This document shows positions 9,655-21,070 of a DNA stretch of 64,000 nucleotides, one piece after another. This stretch comes from Nemertoderma westbladi. Lineage: Eukaryota > Xenacoelomorpha > Nemertodermatida > Nemertodermatidae. Each line of letters begins with the position of its first letter. Within the stretch, counting starts at the first letter, position 1. The translations under genes and the position numbers were made by a program. The notes under the pieces are model-generated. The model saw nothing but the letters and a program-made list of their open reading frames with translations, ran no database searches and was not told where the DNA came from. Location: contig JAUCBJ010003174.1 in NCBI GenBank assembly GCA_032718475.1, positions 31,087 through 95,086 of the forward strand, read 5' to 3'.

Positions 9655-11114
9655 ATGCAGTCTTGATTCTCCTGAATGTTTTCCAATTCTAATTGGGTGG
9701 TTTCTTCAGTCGCTCTCCGTTCGGCTTCTGCCACTGCCTCCGCCGCTTTTCTTTCCGCTTCGGCCGCCGCCTCTGCTGCCGCTACTGCTGCTTTTGTCTC
9801 TGCCGCTGCCGCTTTTGTTTCTGCTTCGGCCGCTGCCTTTGCTGCTGCTACTGCCGCTTTTGCCTCTGCCGCTGCCACTGCCGCTGCCGCTTTTGTTTCT
9901 GCTTCTGCAGCTGCCACTGCTGCTGCTACTGCCGCTGCCTTTCTGTCTTCTATACGTTTTTTCTTTACTTGTTCTTCCTGGACTCGTGTGATGCGGAGTT
10001 GTTCATCAAATTTAGCCTGATTCGCAGCCCTCATTTCCACATCGATGGCATCCAACACAAGCTTGGTTCCTTCACTATTAGGGCTAAGTCCCTCTAACCT
10101 TCTCCTCAACTCGTCATCACCTAAAAAACGTTGATAGTCTGACAGATAAATGTCAATGGCATCCCTCTTATGCGGTTTCTCTGCCGTCGCTTCACTTTCC
10201 ACTTGGGAAAAAGTAGCGTCTGTTGATTCTCCATGGGTTGATCGCTCCTCCAGCTGAGCTTTCCACTGAGCTGTTCCTTGAACCTGGAGACTCACCCGTT
10301 GAAACCAAGTCTTTACGGCAACTTGCAACGACGTGTCTTGTCTTCGTTTAGAAGCCTCCTCAAAGGCTGATAAGATTAGCCTGATTCGTAGAATTCTTTC
10401 TCTAACTTGATAAAGCAGCAATCCCTGCTCTTGAGGTCCTTGAGGTTGTTGAAACAGTTGTTCTTTTAATCGCTCTATAGAGCTGAAGAATCCCTGTGCG
10501 TATCCGGCTGCGGACCTCTTCCACACAGCTGGATCGATGGTTTCCTTGGCTACTCCCATCCGGTGTATGTCTTCCCAGGCAGATTCTGATAAATCAAACG
10601 GGAGTCCGGGTCCGGGGAAGTTCCATTGCGACTCGACCATGGACTTCAGTTCTTCCCTTGTGTATCCAGCATAACTATCTCTAGTTGAACGCTGGCTTCT
10701 CGCCCAATCGATCTGGTGTTCTTCCACAGCGATCAATAACCTAGTGAGTACGGCTGCAGGAAGGATGAGAAGGGGATCCGAATAAACCACATCCGTCATC
10801 CTTGCTCCGCGCTCGGGTGTCAGCTCTACAGTATCCTCACTACTGGAGCTGTTGGGCCATTGAGAAGTAAGTTCTTGTCTCGCGGGTTGTTGCTGTTCCG
10901 CTGCTTCTTGGTCCCGTTTGACCTGAGCTCGAGTGCCTATGATAGACCTACGATGTTGGACCAGCCTAGGTTCTTTTATTACTACTGGAGGGATGACTTT
11001 CCTCACAGTGGGAGGTGAACTGAACTTGCGACCAGACGGTTGTACGTCTCTATCTGAGTCGCAGATAGTTACATCTAATAAACTGTCTGACAGGTTCTGC
11101 TTAGTATCAGACAT
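9630..11114 (-). CDS. gag: BEL/Pao Gag protein
   Basis: 494 codons from ATG at 11114 to TGA at 9630-9632. The N-terminal third is Ser/Gln-rich. The middle is predicted helical, with Trp- and Leu-containing segments as in the capsid-like part of BEL Gag. Residues about 390-475 form a long Ala/Glu/Lys/Arg run (repeats of the type AEAETKAAAA), a likely single helix or coiled coil. No zinc knuckle is in this frame; the knuckles open the pol frame directly downstream. The two frames overlap by 17 bases. The Ala-rich DNA makes antisense frames look open on the plus strand; these are shadows. Confidence 0.85.
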   Translation of the reverse strand: MSDTKQNLSDSLLDVTICDSDRDVQPSGRKFSSPPTVRKVIPPVVIKEPRLVQHRRSIIGTRAQVKRDQEAAEQQQPARQELTSQWPNSSSSEDTVELTPERGARMTDVVYSDPLLILPAAVLTRLLIAVEEHQIDWARSQRSTRDSYAGYTREELKSMVESQWNFPGPGLPFDLSESAWEDIHRMGVAKETIDPAVWKRSAAGYAQGFFSSIERLKEQLFQQPQGPQEQGLLLYQVRERILRIRLILSAFEEASKRRQDTSLQVAVKTWFQRVSLQVQGTAQWKAQLEERSTHGESTDATFSQVESEATAEKPHKRDAIDIYLSDYQRFLGDDELRRRLEGLSPNSEGTKLVLDAIDVEMRAANQAKFDEQLRITRVQEEQVKKKRIEDRKAAAVAAAVAAAEAETKAAAAVAAAEAKAAVAAAKAAAEAETKAAAAETKAAVAAAEAAAEAERKAAEAVAEAERRATEETTQLELENIQENQDCIKVSEQGK

Positions 11115-12439
11115 GACTATGTATACCGTTGAATGTCTACTGCTGTATTACAGTCTGAGTAAGTCTAGTAACTCAGTATTAACTGCTAGCCTAGTAATTA
11201 ATTACCGGTACTGCTACTCAGTGTAGCGTGATATATATAATATATTAGAATACCAGTATGCTTATAGTATATATAACTATTATTACAGACTAGGTTTATC
11301 ACCGAATACCGGTATAATTTTAGCACAAATATATATAAATATATAATAGGCCTATCGAGAATACCGGTACAGCTGACAGTTTGTAGTGTATATATAAGTA
11401 TAGTTACAGACTAGAATTAATTACAGAATACCGGTATGATTTCAACCTAAAATTTATAGAAATAAATATAATAAGCCTATTGTAAATACCGGTATGTCAA
11501 TTATTTTAGAATAATTGAATTTCTGAACTTTAGGGTTACTTGGTTACTTTAACTTACTTTATTACCGTTATTTAAGCAGTAGTCCAACTGATATTGAGAC
11601 CTAATTGTTATATGGTAGGCCTACTATTTATAAATCGTTAGATTTGATTTATAATATATATATACCCGTTTTAATGGGTTTAGTCAATGTTTGAAATAAA
11701 TGTTATTATTTCTGGGGTAATCACTACACAAAGCGGTACGCTTTCAGTGAAGTGTTACGTACAGGACACTAAAACAAATGATTCTAATTTACCTAAGTTA
11801 CTTAATACTACAAATTACGTACAATTCGGGTGAGATTACAATCTCTAAATAAACACAAAAATTTACAAAAACGCAAATACGAATTTTCAGGGTAATTTTA
11901 CAAGAAGTCTACAAACCAGCCTAACAAAGGGTTAGAAAACTGGTTATTACAACGGACAGGGTACTACGGTATTTGAAATAATAAGTAGTAGTAAATACAC
12001 TGCGTTGTCCAGATAGAAAAATACCACCGCCTGACGACCTATAGCCGTATCGCTATAGGTTCTACGTTATGTATCACGGAGTGTTCCTACCTAGAAGTTA
12101 ATAGAGCTAATCGAACGTGCCTATCAACCACTTTACAACACAAATATAATGCCTACACTAATTACTTCGGAAAGTACTGTACACTAAACCCTAAATTAGG
12201 TACGAGTACTTGTACAACAGATAATCAGTAGTTAAATATACTTGAACAGCTAAAAGAACCACGGCATCTGCTGGAGTGACCGATGCACAAAATCACCAGT
12301 CTTTACCTACGCCAAGCAGCCCGTGTAGTACCGGGGTTAATTTAACTATAGCGGTATGTATAACAAACACAATTACTGTAGGAACAAACTTGGGGAATGA
12401 ATGTTGCGAATAATCGCATAAACTCTGAATAATAAATAT

Positions 12440-12980
12440 TACGCTACGCGTACAAACTACTCAAACAAAATGCAGACCGAACACTGACAGACTACTATCA
12501 AGCCTAAACAAACTACAGGACATGCAGACTCCGAAATGATTAGGGAGTATGCGTTCTAACCCAGTAGTACGACTTATTCTTTAATTGGGGGTTTACCTTA
12601 CAGCATTCGCTGCCCCTACTTCCTAACCGTACTTAATCGGACAAGTGATCTACACACGCTGCAATCCGTTCAGACCTAATAACAGCCAGACAACTATCCA
12701 GCCTACAAATTATCTAAATAAAATTATACGCTACCCGTACAGACTTACACAAACAAAGTACAGACTAAACGATGGCAGACTACTCTCAAGCCTAAATAAA
12801 CTACAGGACATGCAGACTCCGAAATGATTAGGGAGTATGCGTTCTAACCCAGTAGTACGTCTTATTCTTTAGTTGGGGGTTTACCTTACAGCGTTCGCTG
12901 CCCCTACTTCCTAACCGTACTTAATCGGACAGGTGATCTACACACACTGCAATCCGTTCGGACTTAACAGCAATCAGATA
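12440..12980. repeat. Two imperfect tandem copies, period 288 bp, in the BEL leader
   Basis: For example CATGCAGACTCCGAAATGAT starts at 12521 and again at 12809. The best-conserved part runs about 12497-12672 against 12785-12960. The copies differ by scattered substitutions, so the duplication predates this insertion. Confidence 0.8.
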
Positions 12981-13176
12981 ACAGCTCAGCCTACAAATTG
13001 TCTGTACAATCTGATCAGGTTTACACGCCTTCTGTTCAATACTGGCCTACAAATAAATAAAACTTGACAGAAATAAGTAAACCATATAAAGGAATAAGGG
13101 GTGATCAATCCCTAATCCCTTAAACAGCCTACCGGTATACAACAATCAAATCGAATAATACTAGTGTACTTATACG

Positions 13177-13310
13177 GAAGTACCGGTTAGGACAGCTAGG
13201 CCTACGGACCTACAGAAGTACCGGTTCTGGCAGTTGGGCCTACTGACCTACGGCAGTACCGGTTCTGGCGGTTGGGCCTACTGACCTACTGAAGTACCGT
13301 TCAGGTTTAC
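13177..13310. repeat. 38-bp tandem repeat in the BEL leader, about 3.5 copies
   Basis: Units start at 13177, 13215, 13253 and 13291, each with (G/C)(A/C)AGTACCG followed by a Pyr/Gly-rich stretch and GGGCCTACTGACCTAC. ACCGGT palindromes recur. Located within 200 bp of the 5' LTR, where packaging or dimerisation signals often lie; that role is only a guess. Confidence 0.8.
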
Positions 13311-13369
13311 CGGTTGACCGGTACTTTCAACTTTATTGCTTACTGCAATAAAGAAGCTATATCCTTTAA

Positions 13370-14600
13370 TGTTCGCGCTTTCAGACCTTTGGCAGTTTAA
13401 TCCGCCAAATTAAGATGTCTTCTAGATATTAAATCGCTTTTTAGCCTATGACAAGTATTTGATTCACTACACTAGTCGAAACCAATCTGTGCGCGATCAT
13501 TCACCCGCTGGATATTCCCGGGAGATTGGGTTCGACGGTTTAATTTTATTGCTATGTAAGCCTAATGTATTATTCGACTGACAGTATTATATAATCTCTG
13601 ACAATATTATTCACCTTCGGGAATATTAACAGTTCCTTTAGGACGTGGCGCTTTATTTATATAAACAGAGTTATGACTTAAACTACTCACAACGATATGG
13701 CTTAATTATAATTCACATATATGGCGCATTCTTTAGGAAATGCTTCTTTAACAGACTCACTCGTACACAATGCTGCACAATACTGCACACTAATCTGCCA
13801 ATCTTCACTGATTTTAGTCACATATAAAAGGAACACAGACTGACTCATGTAGGGTCTATCAAATAACATTAGATTCACTTCAAACCACTTTAACATAAGT
13901 CACAATCGTTATTGGTAACCTTTCTCTCTTACCTTCGGTATATCAAGAATATTGGGTTTTCGGGGTTATTTCTCGTTATTCCAATATAATAATTCATCAA
14001 CAAATATAATGAATAACCGACAACAAATAGCAGTATACAGTATTGATTGAGCAGGTAATTTTAGCAGTTTCAGCAGTTATTAAAAGCCGTGTGTCAGCAG
14101 TGATTACGAAATTGCAGTGATTCCATGAGTTTGGTCGGTATGTCAGTTAAAGGATATATGTCCTTATAATTAAACCTACTAGTGTTGAGCTAAAAAGCAG
14201 AAAAGCACAAAACACTATAAAGCCGTTCTTTCGTGGCTTTGAAAAACTCGTGACTACTGCTCTATACGAGGATACCAACTACCCTTATTCCACGAAGCTC
14301 CCGTTCAACACAGAGAAAGAGCAGTGAGATAGGAAAATTTCAGTTCAGTAGCTCTGTGATAGGTCAAAATCAAGGCTAACTCAAATTCTATTGGGAGATA
14401 CAAAAACAAGGCTATGACGCAACCTTTCTAGGCTGGTTGGCCGATTAAACAGAGCCCAGATACCTGCGTACAGCAAATCAGCCAATAAGCCGGTAGCTTG
14501 CACTGTTTTAACTATAGATCCCCTTTAGAGTATTCCAGCGACCGGGGGGGGAACTGGCCAACAAGGCAAACGAATCAGTTACCCCACAAAAGCTTTTACA
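13370..14600 (-). repeat. 5' LTR of the BEL element
   Basis: 1231 bp, same sequence by eye as 210-1440. It should carry the element promoter for minus-strand transcription. An AAG/GTAAGA donor-like word at 13927-13935 could serve as a leader splice donor. Confidence 0.92.
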
Positions 14601-14605
14601 CCGCA
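14601..14605. repeat. Target-site duplication, right copy (CCGCA)
   Basis: Matches 205-209 exactly and abuts the 5' LTR terminus. Confidence 0.88.
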
Positions 14606-15331
14606 CAAGAAAGTCCCTGGCGGTTCCTTGTGACCAACAATACCTCCATTCTACTTCCCTTATCGTGTGTTCCACCGCGACCCCCCACTCCACGAGAACT
14701 CCCTCCCATTGCGGAACGCCAACTTCAGTTGCTCAATGAGCGAGATTTAATTGGGGGCTTTTTGCAGCTGACTGAACCCGTTGTTTCTAAGTGGCTAAAG
14801 GGAATCGCAGGATACGGCCGCGATACTGACATTTTTGTGAAGCGATCGGAGTTCCAAGTAGCCTATTGCTTTTCTTATTCCATAACGACGAATATACAGG
14901 TTTCACTTTTGTCAAAGAAGCAACTTACGTTGCAGGATTCCTGCCCTGATAAAGGTAATCCCAGAGTTAGACATCACAGGTGATATTTTAGAGGAGGATA
15001 ATATATTTATTTACCCAAGCCCTAACTCGTGGTGGATTACAACTTGCTCCTCATGCCTCATCACCTCTTATGATGGACCATGGTGTCGGCTGCGTGGGTG
15101 GATGCTTTACCTAATGGAACTATACGGTGCTACAAACAACTAACTCAAGTAGTGCACATGATTGCGGTCTATTACGGTATCTCCCCACTGCCACCAATAG
15201 CTGCTTGCCGTATCCTAGCAAACACCCTTCTTAATCGAGTACAAAAGCGATCTATGGAAGAAACGGATAGGCAGAAACGGCGCGACACGCATTCTGGCGA
15301 TACAGCCGCACAAACTAAATTAGTAAATTAA
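14606..15331 (+). other. Right flank of the BEL insertion with weak coding signal
   Basis: A plus frame runs to 14983 (126 codons beyond the LTR), in phase with the frame that ends at 209. A second frame spans 15080-15331. Short stretches look protein-like, such as LNERDLIGGFLQLTEPVV, but I recognise no family. An aged transposon or a broken gene are equally possible. Confidence 0.3.
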
Positions 15332-15445
15332 ATTCCTCCGAATAACGGGAAGTGGACAAAATAAATAAATATTATTGTATACCAGGCCGAAATATGATAT
15401 CGTTTCGTATCACGTCAAACTGTGGACTGAGATATTTCCGAACCA

Positions 15446-15612
15446 GGAGAGACTCATAAAAACTGAGATATTTCTCTACAGAGGGTCACACGTTGAGTCC
15501 GCGCCCGGAAAGACTCATAAACACAGATATTTCTCTACAGGGGGTCACACGTTGAGTCCGCGCCCGGAGAGACTCATAAAAACTGAGATATATATATAAA
15601 GGAGTCTACAGG
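15446..15612. repeat. ~60-bp tandem repeat, about 2.7 copies
   Basis: GGA(G/A)AGACTCATAAA recurs at 15446, 15507 and 15566, separated by a conserved segment with GGGTCACACGTTGAGTCCGCG. The repeat trails into an AT-rich tail. Confidence 0.8.
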
Positions 15613-15837
15613 GGAGTCACTCGTTTAATTTTCCGGTTTATGTTTAATATTCGGGATTGATACTTAATCAATTTATTAATTAATAATTTCAATATCTTTT
15701 TTTTATTAATAATAATAATCAATAATTTGATTGAAGATTTTTTAATTAATGAAGAGCCCGTATCGGGGTCATTGATGTGTTTTCAGTCTGGGGTGGGGAA
15801 TATTGGGTCGGCTATCGTAATAAATAATAAAGTAATA
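15613..15837. other. AT-rich stretch, no gene seen
   Basis: TTAATTAAT-type low-complexity DNA; nothing recognised. Confidence 0.6.
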
Positions 15838-15975
15838 ACATAGAGTACCTACTAGTAATATAAAGTAAGTACCTAATAGTAATATAAAGTAAGTACATAC
15901 CTAATAGTAATATAAAGTAAGTACCTAATAGTAATATAAAGTACCTAATAATAATAGCCCTATAAAGTAATAATA
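15838..15975. repeat. Short tandem repeat around TAATATAAAGTAAGTACC
   Basis: About five units of 24-28 bp, each with CTAATAGTAATATAAAGTA. Unit length varies. Confidence 0.75.
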
Positions 15976-15989
15976 TCAGAAAGGCAGTT

Positions 15990-16012
15990 GGGGGGGGGGG
16001 GGGGGGGGGGGG
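15990..16012. repeat. Poly-G run (about 23 bases)
   Basis: Uninterrupted G tract. Several similar runs occur in the window (20595, 23462, 49281, 50026, 54036, 60129 and a C run at 62446). Its length is likely imprecise in any assembly. Confidence 0.85.
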
Positions 16013-18780
16013 TACCTGGAACCTGGCTTGACTTAGGATAGTAAATGACCAGAGATAAAGAATATAGAGAGAGGGAGGTCCATGTATATTGCTGTATTGT
16101 GGGGTGAGACAAATATACCGTTAGTTGAATCCGATATCATCTGTGTAACAACATTCCCCTACCAATAGGGGTACTGTTCACATCGTTTTTTATGTCGCAC
16201 AATGTACTAACTCAACACGGTCGTTCTAGACTATAATGAATAGTTAGTACACAACACTCGTCGTCCCCTTTGTTACAAGCCTCGCTGCGCTCGTCCTTTA
16301 TTTCTTGACACCAAAATTTATTATGTTACTAATAATTACGATTGTGTACTAAATTTCATACAAATCCTTTGATAACAATGTCTATAACAGTATAAAGCAA
16401 TACCAAACCAATGGACTTCGCTAGCGAAGTCGGATGAAGGGGTGTGCCAGTCCTGTAGTATAGTAGTCCTTGGTTGCAACACATTCAGAATCGCAAAGAT
16501 TTACTATCACAGGCAATAGGCCTACCTATATAGCAGTACGAAAGTCGGTAAAGTGAAACATTTTAGTTCTGTTCTGATACCCTTTCGACATGCAGATTTG
16601 CAGAGTACCGGAAGCTCCATTGATAGTGGAATACAGTACTGCAGTAAAGTCAGTATAGCAGTAGGCCTAGTACTATCATACAGTCAGGGTATGTCAGTAC
16701 AGCACCGTTACTATTGGTCGTAGGTGGGCTTGGCAATCAAGAAACTCTGTAGTGTACCGGTACTAGGCCACAGGAAGAGTTGGCCTACTGACTTTGTTTA
16801 CTGTTTTTCGACAATCTTTTAATTACAGGCCTACCGGTAGGCCTAGGCCTAATGCTTTTATTGTTAATCTCAACCGCGCACTTTCGGTATTGTGTTTATT
16901 AGTGTTTATGTTACCGCGCAACTTCTGTCGTTCTGTGTCATGTTAATTTTACCACGCACTCTTCGCAATTACGCGCTCTGTACCAGTACCAGTACCATGT
17001 ACATGTACAGTAGTTGGTTTGGGTGATTTTAATTACCGTTAATTTGTAATTGTCTGAATGTCTGATTGGTACAGCAGTGAATGTAATACATTCAGTTACT
17101 GTGTACTGGTAGGCCTTAATTTTGGTACTCACCTGGAATAGCTGGAATAATCAGGGAATTTCACTTTTTCTTTAAATTTCAGGGAATTCTTGTAAAAAAT
17201 TGACACATTAGGGAACATTTTCTATATAGAGGATACAGGAACAGGACATTGTGTCATGATGAGCGAAAATATGTAAAATTTTATCTGCTAGCTTCGCTCG
17301 CCATTCAATTTTCTCACATCTCTAGATATGGACACTTTGGACTCATTGGACTCATAAATATGGACACTATCATTGCTTCTTTGTCATCAGTAATTGGTCT
17401 GTTGTGGTAGTTTGCCGATATGCGATATGTAACTTTTTTTTGTAACCAATCGGAAATCTGCTTAATTTAGTTTATTATTTTTTAAACCAATCAGAAACCT
17501 TGTCTAGGGTAGGATGATAGGCCTACCCTCTGCGGATGCTCAGTTGTGATACTCAATTCTCATCGGAAGGTTTCTCAGCAGGCCAAATTCAGGGTTACTG
17601 ACTGCTCTTAGTTGGTACATTTCGTTTTCAAACGCATAGTCGGTCAATAACCTAATGCTCTTCCAGCCTTCACCGCAACCTCATTACTGTGTATACCTTA
17701 CAAGATACTGTACATGAAGTGGGACCTTCGCGCAGCACGTGACATAAACTTATGTTAAGTGTCAATTCGAAATAATTATTAGCAAAATCTAAGCAGATGT
17801 CCTCTAATCATTTTACCACCTAGAGGCAGACTGCGGACAACAGAACACTCCACACAAAATTAAGTCTGAGGTCTAGAATACATGTGCCAGATATCAATCA
17901 GGAAGAAAGGATTATAAACAATAATACGAAAGGGCTGAAGGTTTTCGTTTTAAGACAATTCTTTTTTTCACTTTCAGACATTTCGCCCTCTAGCAGAAGA
18001 CTAGAGAACAGCAGATGGATTAGCCCGAGAAAGAGAAGGGAAAAAAAGAGAAAGAAAGGGGAGCACATTTAATGTGTAGACATGCAGCCCTCTACATGTC
18101 TAGCGGGTATAGTTTAGTCTAGCGGGAGACAGTTGAACTGATGGTGTCTAAAAGTCTCTAAAAAAGTTTCTAAATGCTGTCTGAAAGTTGATGATATTTT
18201 TTATGATTTGGTTTTTGATTAAGTTTATTTTTATAATTTATTATACCATACAACACGGTTTTTTTTCTAAATATGTTAGTGAATTTATAAAATTTTATTA
18301 TATAATATTATATATATAATAATTAAAAAATTTAATTATTATTAATCACCCTTGGGGTCATTCACCAAAATCGAATCCTTGAATGTCTAAATATGATTCA
18401 TCTCCATGAGCTTCATTTGTACCAACTCGTATAATATCAAATACACTCGTTTGTGGTAGCGGTATTGGCTTTTCACGTTTCAAAATTTACCTTATAAATT
18501 CGCCATGTTGCGCAAATTAATTTGGTTTTCTAAACAAAATTGAGATTTTCTAAATTTTTTCTAACCATTTAGAAACTTTTCGCGGTGAACATTTTGAAAA
18601 AATAACCCTGCTGAACAAACTACCGCCGATCTACCTACTGACCGACAGACACCCTCCAGACCAGACCCGTATGATACATATACAACAATTATGATCGTTT
18701 AGCAGTATGTTCTACTTCTAGAATAATTAAAAGTCTAACTGTATTGTTGTAATATAATATTGTATTTATTATTTTTAAAT
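16013..18780. other. Intergenic or intronic DNA without a recognised gene
   Basis: 2.8 kb of AT-rich DNA. Perfect 18-bp palindromes lie at 16414-16431 (centre GCTAGC) and 16827-16844 (centre ACCGGT, followed by TAGGCCTA). Short frames such as 17884-18072 show no family. 18230-18340 is very AT-rich. Confidence 0.5.
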
Positions 18781-18811
18781 ACATTTACATTATTAACTGT
18801 TTAAAATATCA

Positions 18812-19407
18812 ATGGATTCCCCAGCGGAAGACAAACAGTTTGACTTCATCCGTCATTATTTCAACAACAATGAATGGGAATTAATGAGTATTTTTGTTAG
18901 GCGCCGATCGTTGGCCTTGAAAGAGCAGTTCGAGATGCTGACATCTTTGGGAATGAACGAGCACAGAGTAAAGCCTATCCCACCTCCAGACTTTATGAAG
19001 AGACGGAGTATGATAATTCCTGGAAATCATTTATTTGTGAACAATAATGATGAACCAATCGAGGAAGAGAAAAGTGAAGAAGTTCTGTCTCAATGGATCA
19101 CACTATATCTGATGTCATCGAGGATATTGTTGTCGATGTTTGTGAGGATGATACTGACAATGAATCCGTGGCCTGTACCAACTCGGATCTGGTACTTCCT
19201 TATTACAGAAGGAACGCGACGGTTTTGCCGCCAGGTCCGTATGAATGGTGCAGCGACAGCGTCGAGCGTAGCGAGGGGAGTATTAGTGGTTCGAGTGTAG
19301 GAGGAAGTATCGATCCTGAGATGGAAGAGGTTAATGAAACGGAATGGAATGAATTCGAGTCCATCGATAACGGCGTCGATATTCTGTTTGAGACTGGATG
19401 GAGGTAA
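18812..19407 (+). pseudogene. PRDM9-like relic: KRAB-type exon and acidic linker
   Basis: From ATG at 18812 the translation (FDFIRHYFNNNEWELM...LTSLGM...FMKRR) has the spacing and key residues of the KRAB-like domain of PRDM9 proteins (residues about 9-65). It continues into a Glu/Asp-rich linker. At about 19085-19095 the coding signal moves to another frame, which then runs to 19407 (VIEDIVVDVCEDD...). One frameshift is therefore present unless an unusual intron is involved. A donor-like GGAG/GTAATC follows at the end. In family members this domain precedes SSXRD and SET in a meiotic histone H3K4/K36 methyltransferase. The matching downstream domains are at 21572-23133. Confidence 0.7.
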
Positions 19408-19899
19408 TCACGGTGGTTGAAAACGGCCATATTAATTAAATAATTTATAGAGTTTTATTGTATTTTTACCTGAGGTAATTTTTTTTATCTCAACATAAAA
19501 TTTACCCGTTACAGAATCGCGCTCAGGGCTCCCGCCATGGCGTTATTTTATCGCGTCGTTCTATTTCCAAAATGTGCTAGCGACGCCAAATTTTCATTGT
19601 GTGTCCACATCCTACAATTCCCGGCAGCTTTAGCTACAAATTATATAATTATTTTTATAGCTAACAACTGTACAGCTTGAAATAAATATATATCTTCGGG
19701 GAAAAATTAACTTGTTATAAATCAATTTCCATCATAAGGATATCAAATAGTGCATTCTTAACTAAATACAAAAACACACCAAAATAAATATTAGCTACAT
19801 TGTATATTTTAGTTACTAAGATAATATTCCATAGTAACCAATGAACTTTTCGCACTGCATTAGTGACGTCATTAATGCTGCTGATTTTTCGATGTTGTT

Positions 19900-20025
19900 A
19901 ATTTTTCGTTTTAAAATCGCTGAACTCGGCCAATGATATTTTTTTGAAATATATTTGCTCTCCAGATGTGGTTTTTCAAAAGAAACCAACACTAAAAAAC
20001 ATTTCGGAGTCGTCAACCCCATTAG
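19900..20025. repeat. Dispersed repeat, copy 1
   Basis: Similar in order and wording to 27430-27605: a GGCCAAT, then TTTTTTGAA...TTGCTCTC, a (C/A)GTGGTTTTT, GAAAC, and a closing GAGTCG(T/C)CAACCCC. Identity is moderate and the ends are uncertain. Confidence 0.4.
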
Positions 20026-20741
20026 AGTATGAAGCTATCTTCATAAACTTTTTTTCGTATTGTGGACAAAAAAGTAATAGAAAATAGTTCAAACGGTTAT
20101 CTATCTATTATTTTTCCAGATGTGTAATTAATTACCTCAGCTTGTATTAATTAATTTGGCATAATTAATTGGTTGACTCCCCATTCCATAATCTCTGCCA
20201 TATCGTTTGCTGCTATTATTTGCCGTTGTGTTTGATTAATGTCCTTTAATATCATTTGAAATAATATAAACGCCCTAAAATTAATTATAATAATAATATC
20301 ATAAATTAATTATAATAATAATATTATTATTATTAATAATATTAAATTATATTATTATTTAGCACTAAATACCGGAATATTTTTTCTGCAGCACCAATTT
20401 CATCCACCAATAACTATCTCGTATCCCAAAAAAAAAAAAATTTTTCATCCAAACTCAAAACAATTATTTGCAACCCAGTTTTAATAAATTTTTAACCCAA
20501 AACGATACTTCCGACATCAAATATGAATTTGAGTTTAACAGACAGATAAATAAAATGTCAAAGGTTAATTTATGGTTTTACATTTTTTTTAGCTGGGGGG
20601 GGGGGATATTGTACTGTATGGCATTTTATTGGGGTGGTATGTATTTTTATAATATAATATGGATAAATACTTTTTTAATTTGGGGGAATATATATTTATT
20701 TAAGAGAAAATTTGTATTTATTTTTGTGTTTTTCTCAATAC

Positions 20742-21070
20742 ATTTTGTTATAACTTTTTGTTGGGCAAAGTTTTTACAAAGTCGGCAATGACGTCCATGC
20801 ACTGTACGTTAAGGTACAGTACTATAGGATAGAGTTGAGCACAGTGGCAGCAGATGATGGTAATTGACAGATGGGAGGCCATGAGGAGGTAAATTGCGGA
20901 CATACAAGGTATCGATACTGTAGTATTTCCAGGTTTACCTTTTACCTGAGCCGCTAGCTGAATGGTTAGAGCGTCAGACTTCGAACCCGGGGGTCACCTG
21001 TTCGATCCCACCTGGACGTCATTGCCGACTTTGCAAAAGTTGTGCCCAACAAAAAGTTCTAATAAAATGA
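20742..21070. mobile_element. Fold-back element with ~57-bp inverted repeats and a tRNA-like core
   Basis: The left arm (20742-20798) and the reverse complement of the right arm (about 21014-21070) share CTTTTTGTTGGGCA, then CAAAGTCGGCAATGACGTCCA, with a few mismatches between. The ~215-bp loop contains a tRNA-like stretch at 20950-21012. Arms this long could form a strong hairpin. No target duplication is clear. It could be a MITE that captured a SINE head, or a SINE pair in inverted orientation. Confidence 0.65.
20950..21012 (+). other. tRNA-like sequence (pol III box A and box B), probably a SINE head
   Basis: TAGCTGAATGGTTAGAGCG resembles a tRNA box A with D-arm, and TGTTCGATCCC resembles box B. 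A proper T-stem and acceptor stem do not close, so I do not call a functional tRNA. Such heads are common in tRNA-derived SINEs. Confidence 0.5.

Larger units (their letters stand above)
11115..13369 (-). other. BEL leader (5' untranslated region)
   Basis: 2.25 kb between the 5' LTR and gag without a convincing frame. 11200-11500 carries repeated ACCGGTA words in two loosely similar ~150-bp units. A 288-bp imperfect tandem repeat and a 38-bp repeat are listed separately. The segment next to the 5' LTR does not begin TGG, so no tRNA primer site is assigned. Confidence 0.6.
210..14600 (-). mobile_element. Complete BEL/Pao LTR retrotransposon
   Basis: A 14.4-kb element reading right to left: 5' LTR 13370-14600, leader 11115-13369, gag 9630-11114, pol 4448-9646, a 3-kb 3' region, 3' LTR 210-1440. 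Both LTRs are 1231 bp, begin TG and end CA in element orientation, and look identical by eye. The order protease, reverse transcriptase, RNase H, integrase with a DUF5641-like tail is that of BEL/Pao. It is long for the group, mainly from its untranslated parts. I see no primer binding site beginning TGG after the 5' LTR. A short purine-rich stretch before the 3' LTR (near 1441-1452) may be the polypurine tract. Identical LTRs and the clean duplication suggest a recent insertion. Confidence 0.92.

Noticed and set aside
9317-10097. Plus-strand Leu-, Ala- or Cys-rich frames opposite gag and pol
   Set aside because: Shadows of the Ala/Glu-rich Gag coding sequence on the other strand.
20468-20791. 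107-codon hydrophobic frame with a poly-Gly stretch
   Set aside because: AT-rich low-complexity DNA with a G run; composition explains the Phe/Ile/Tyr-rich peptide, and its end overlaps the fold-back arm.
20950-21012. A functional tRNA gene
   Set aside because: Box A and B are present but the T and acceptor stems do not pair; better explained as a SINE head.
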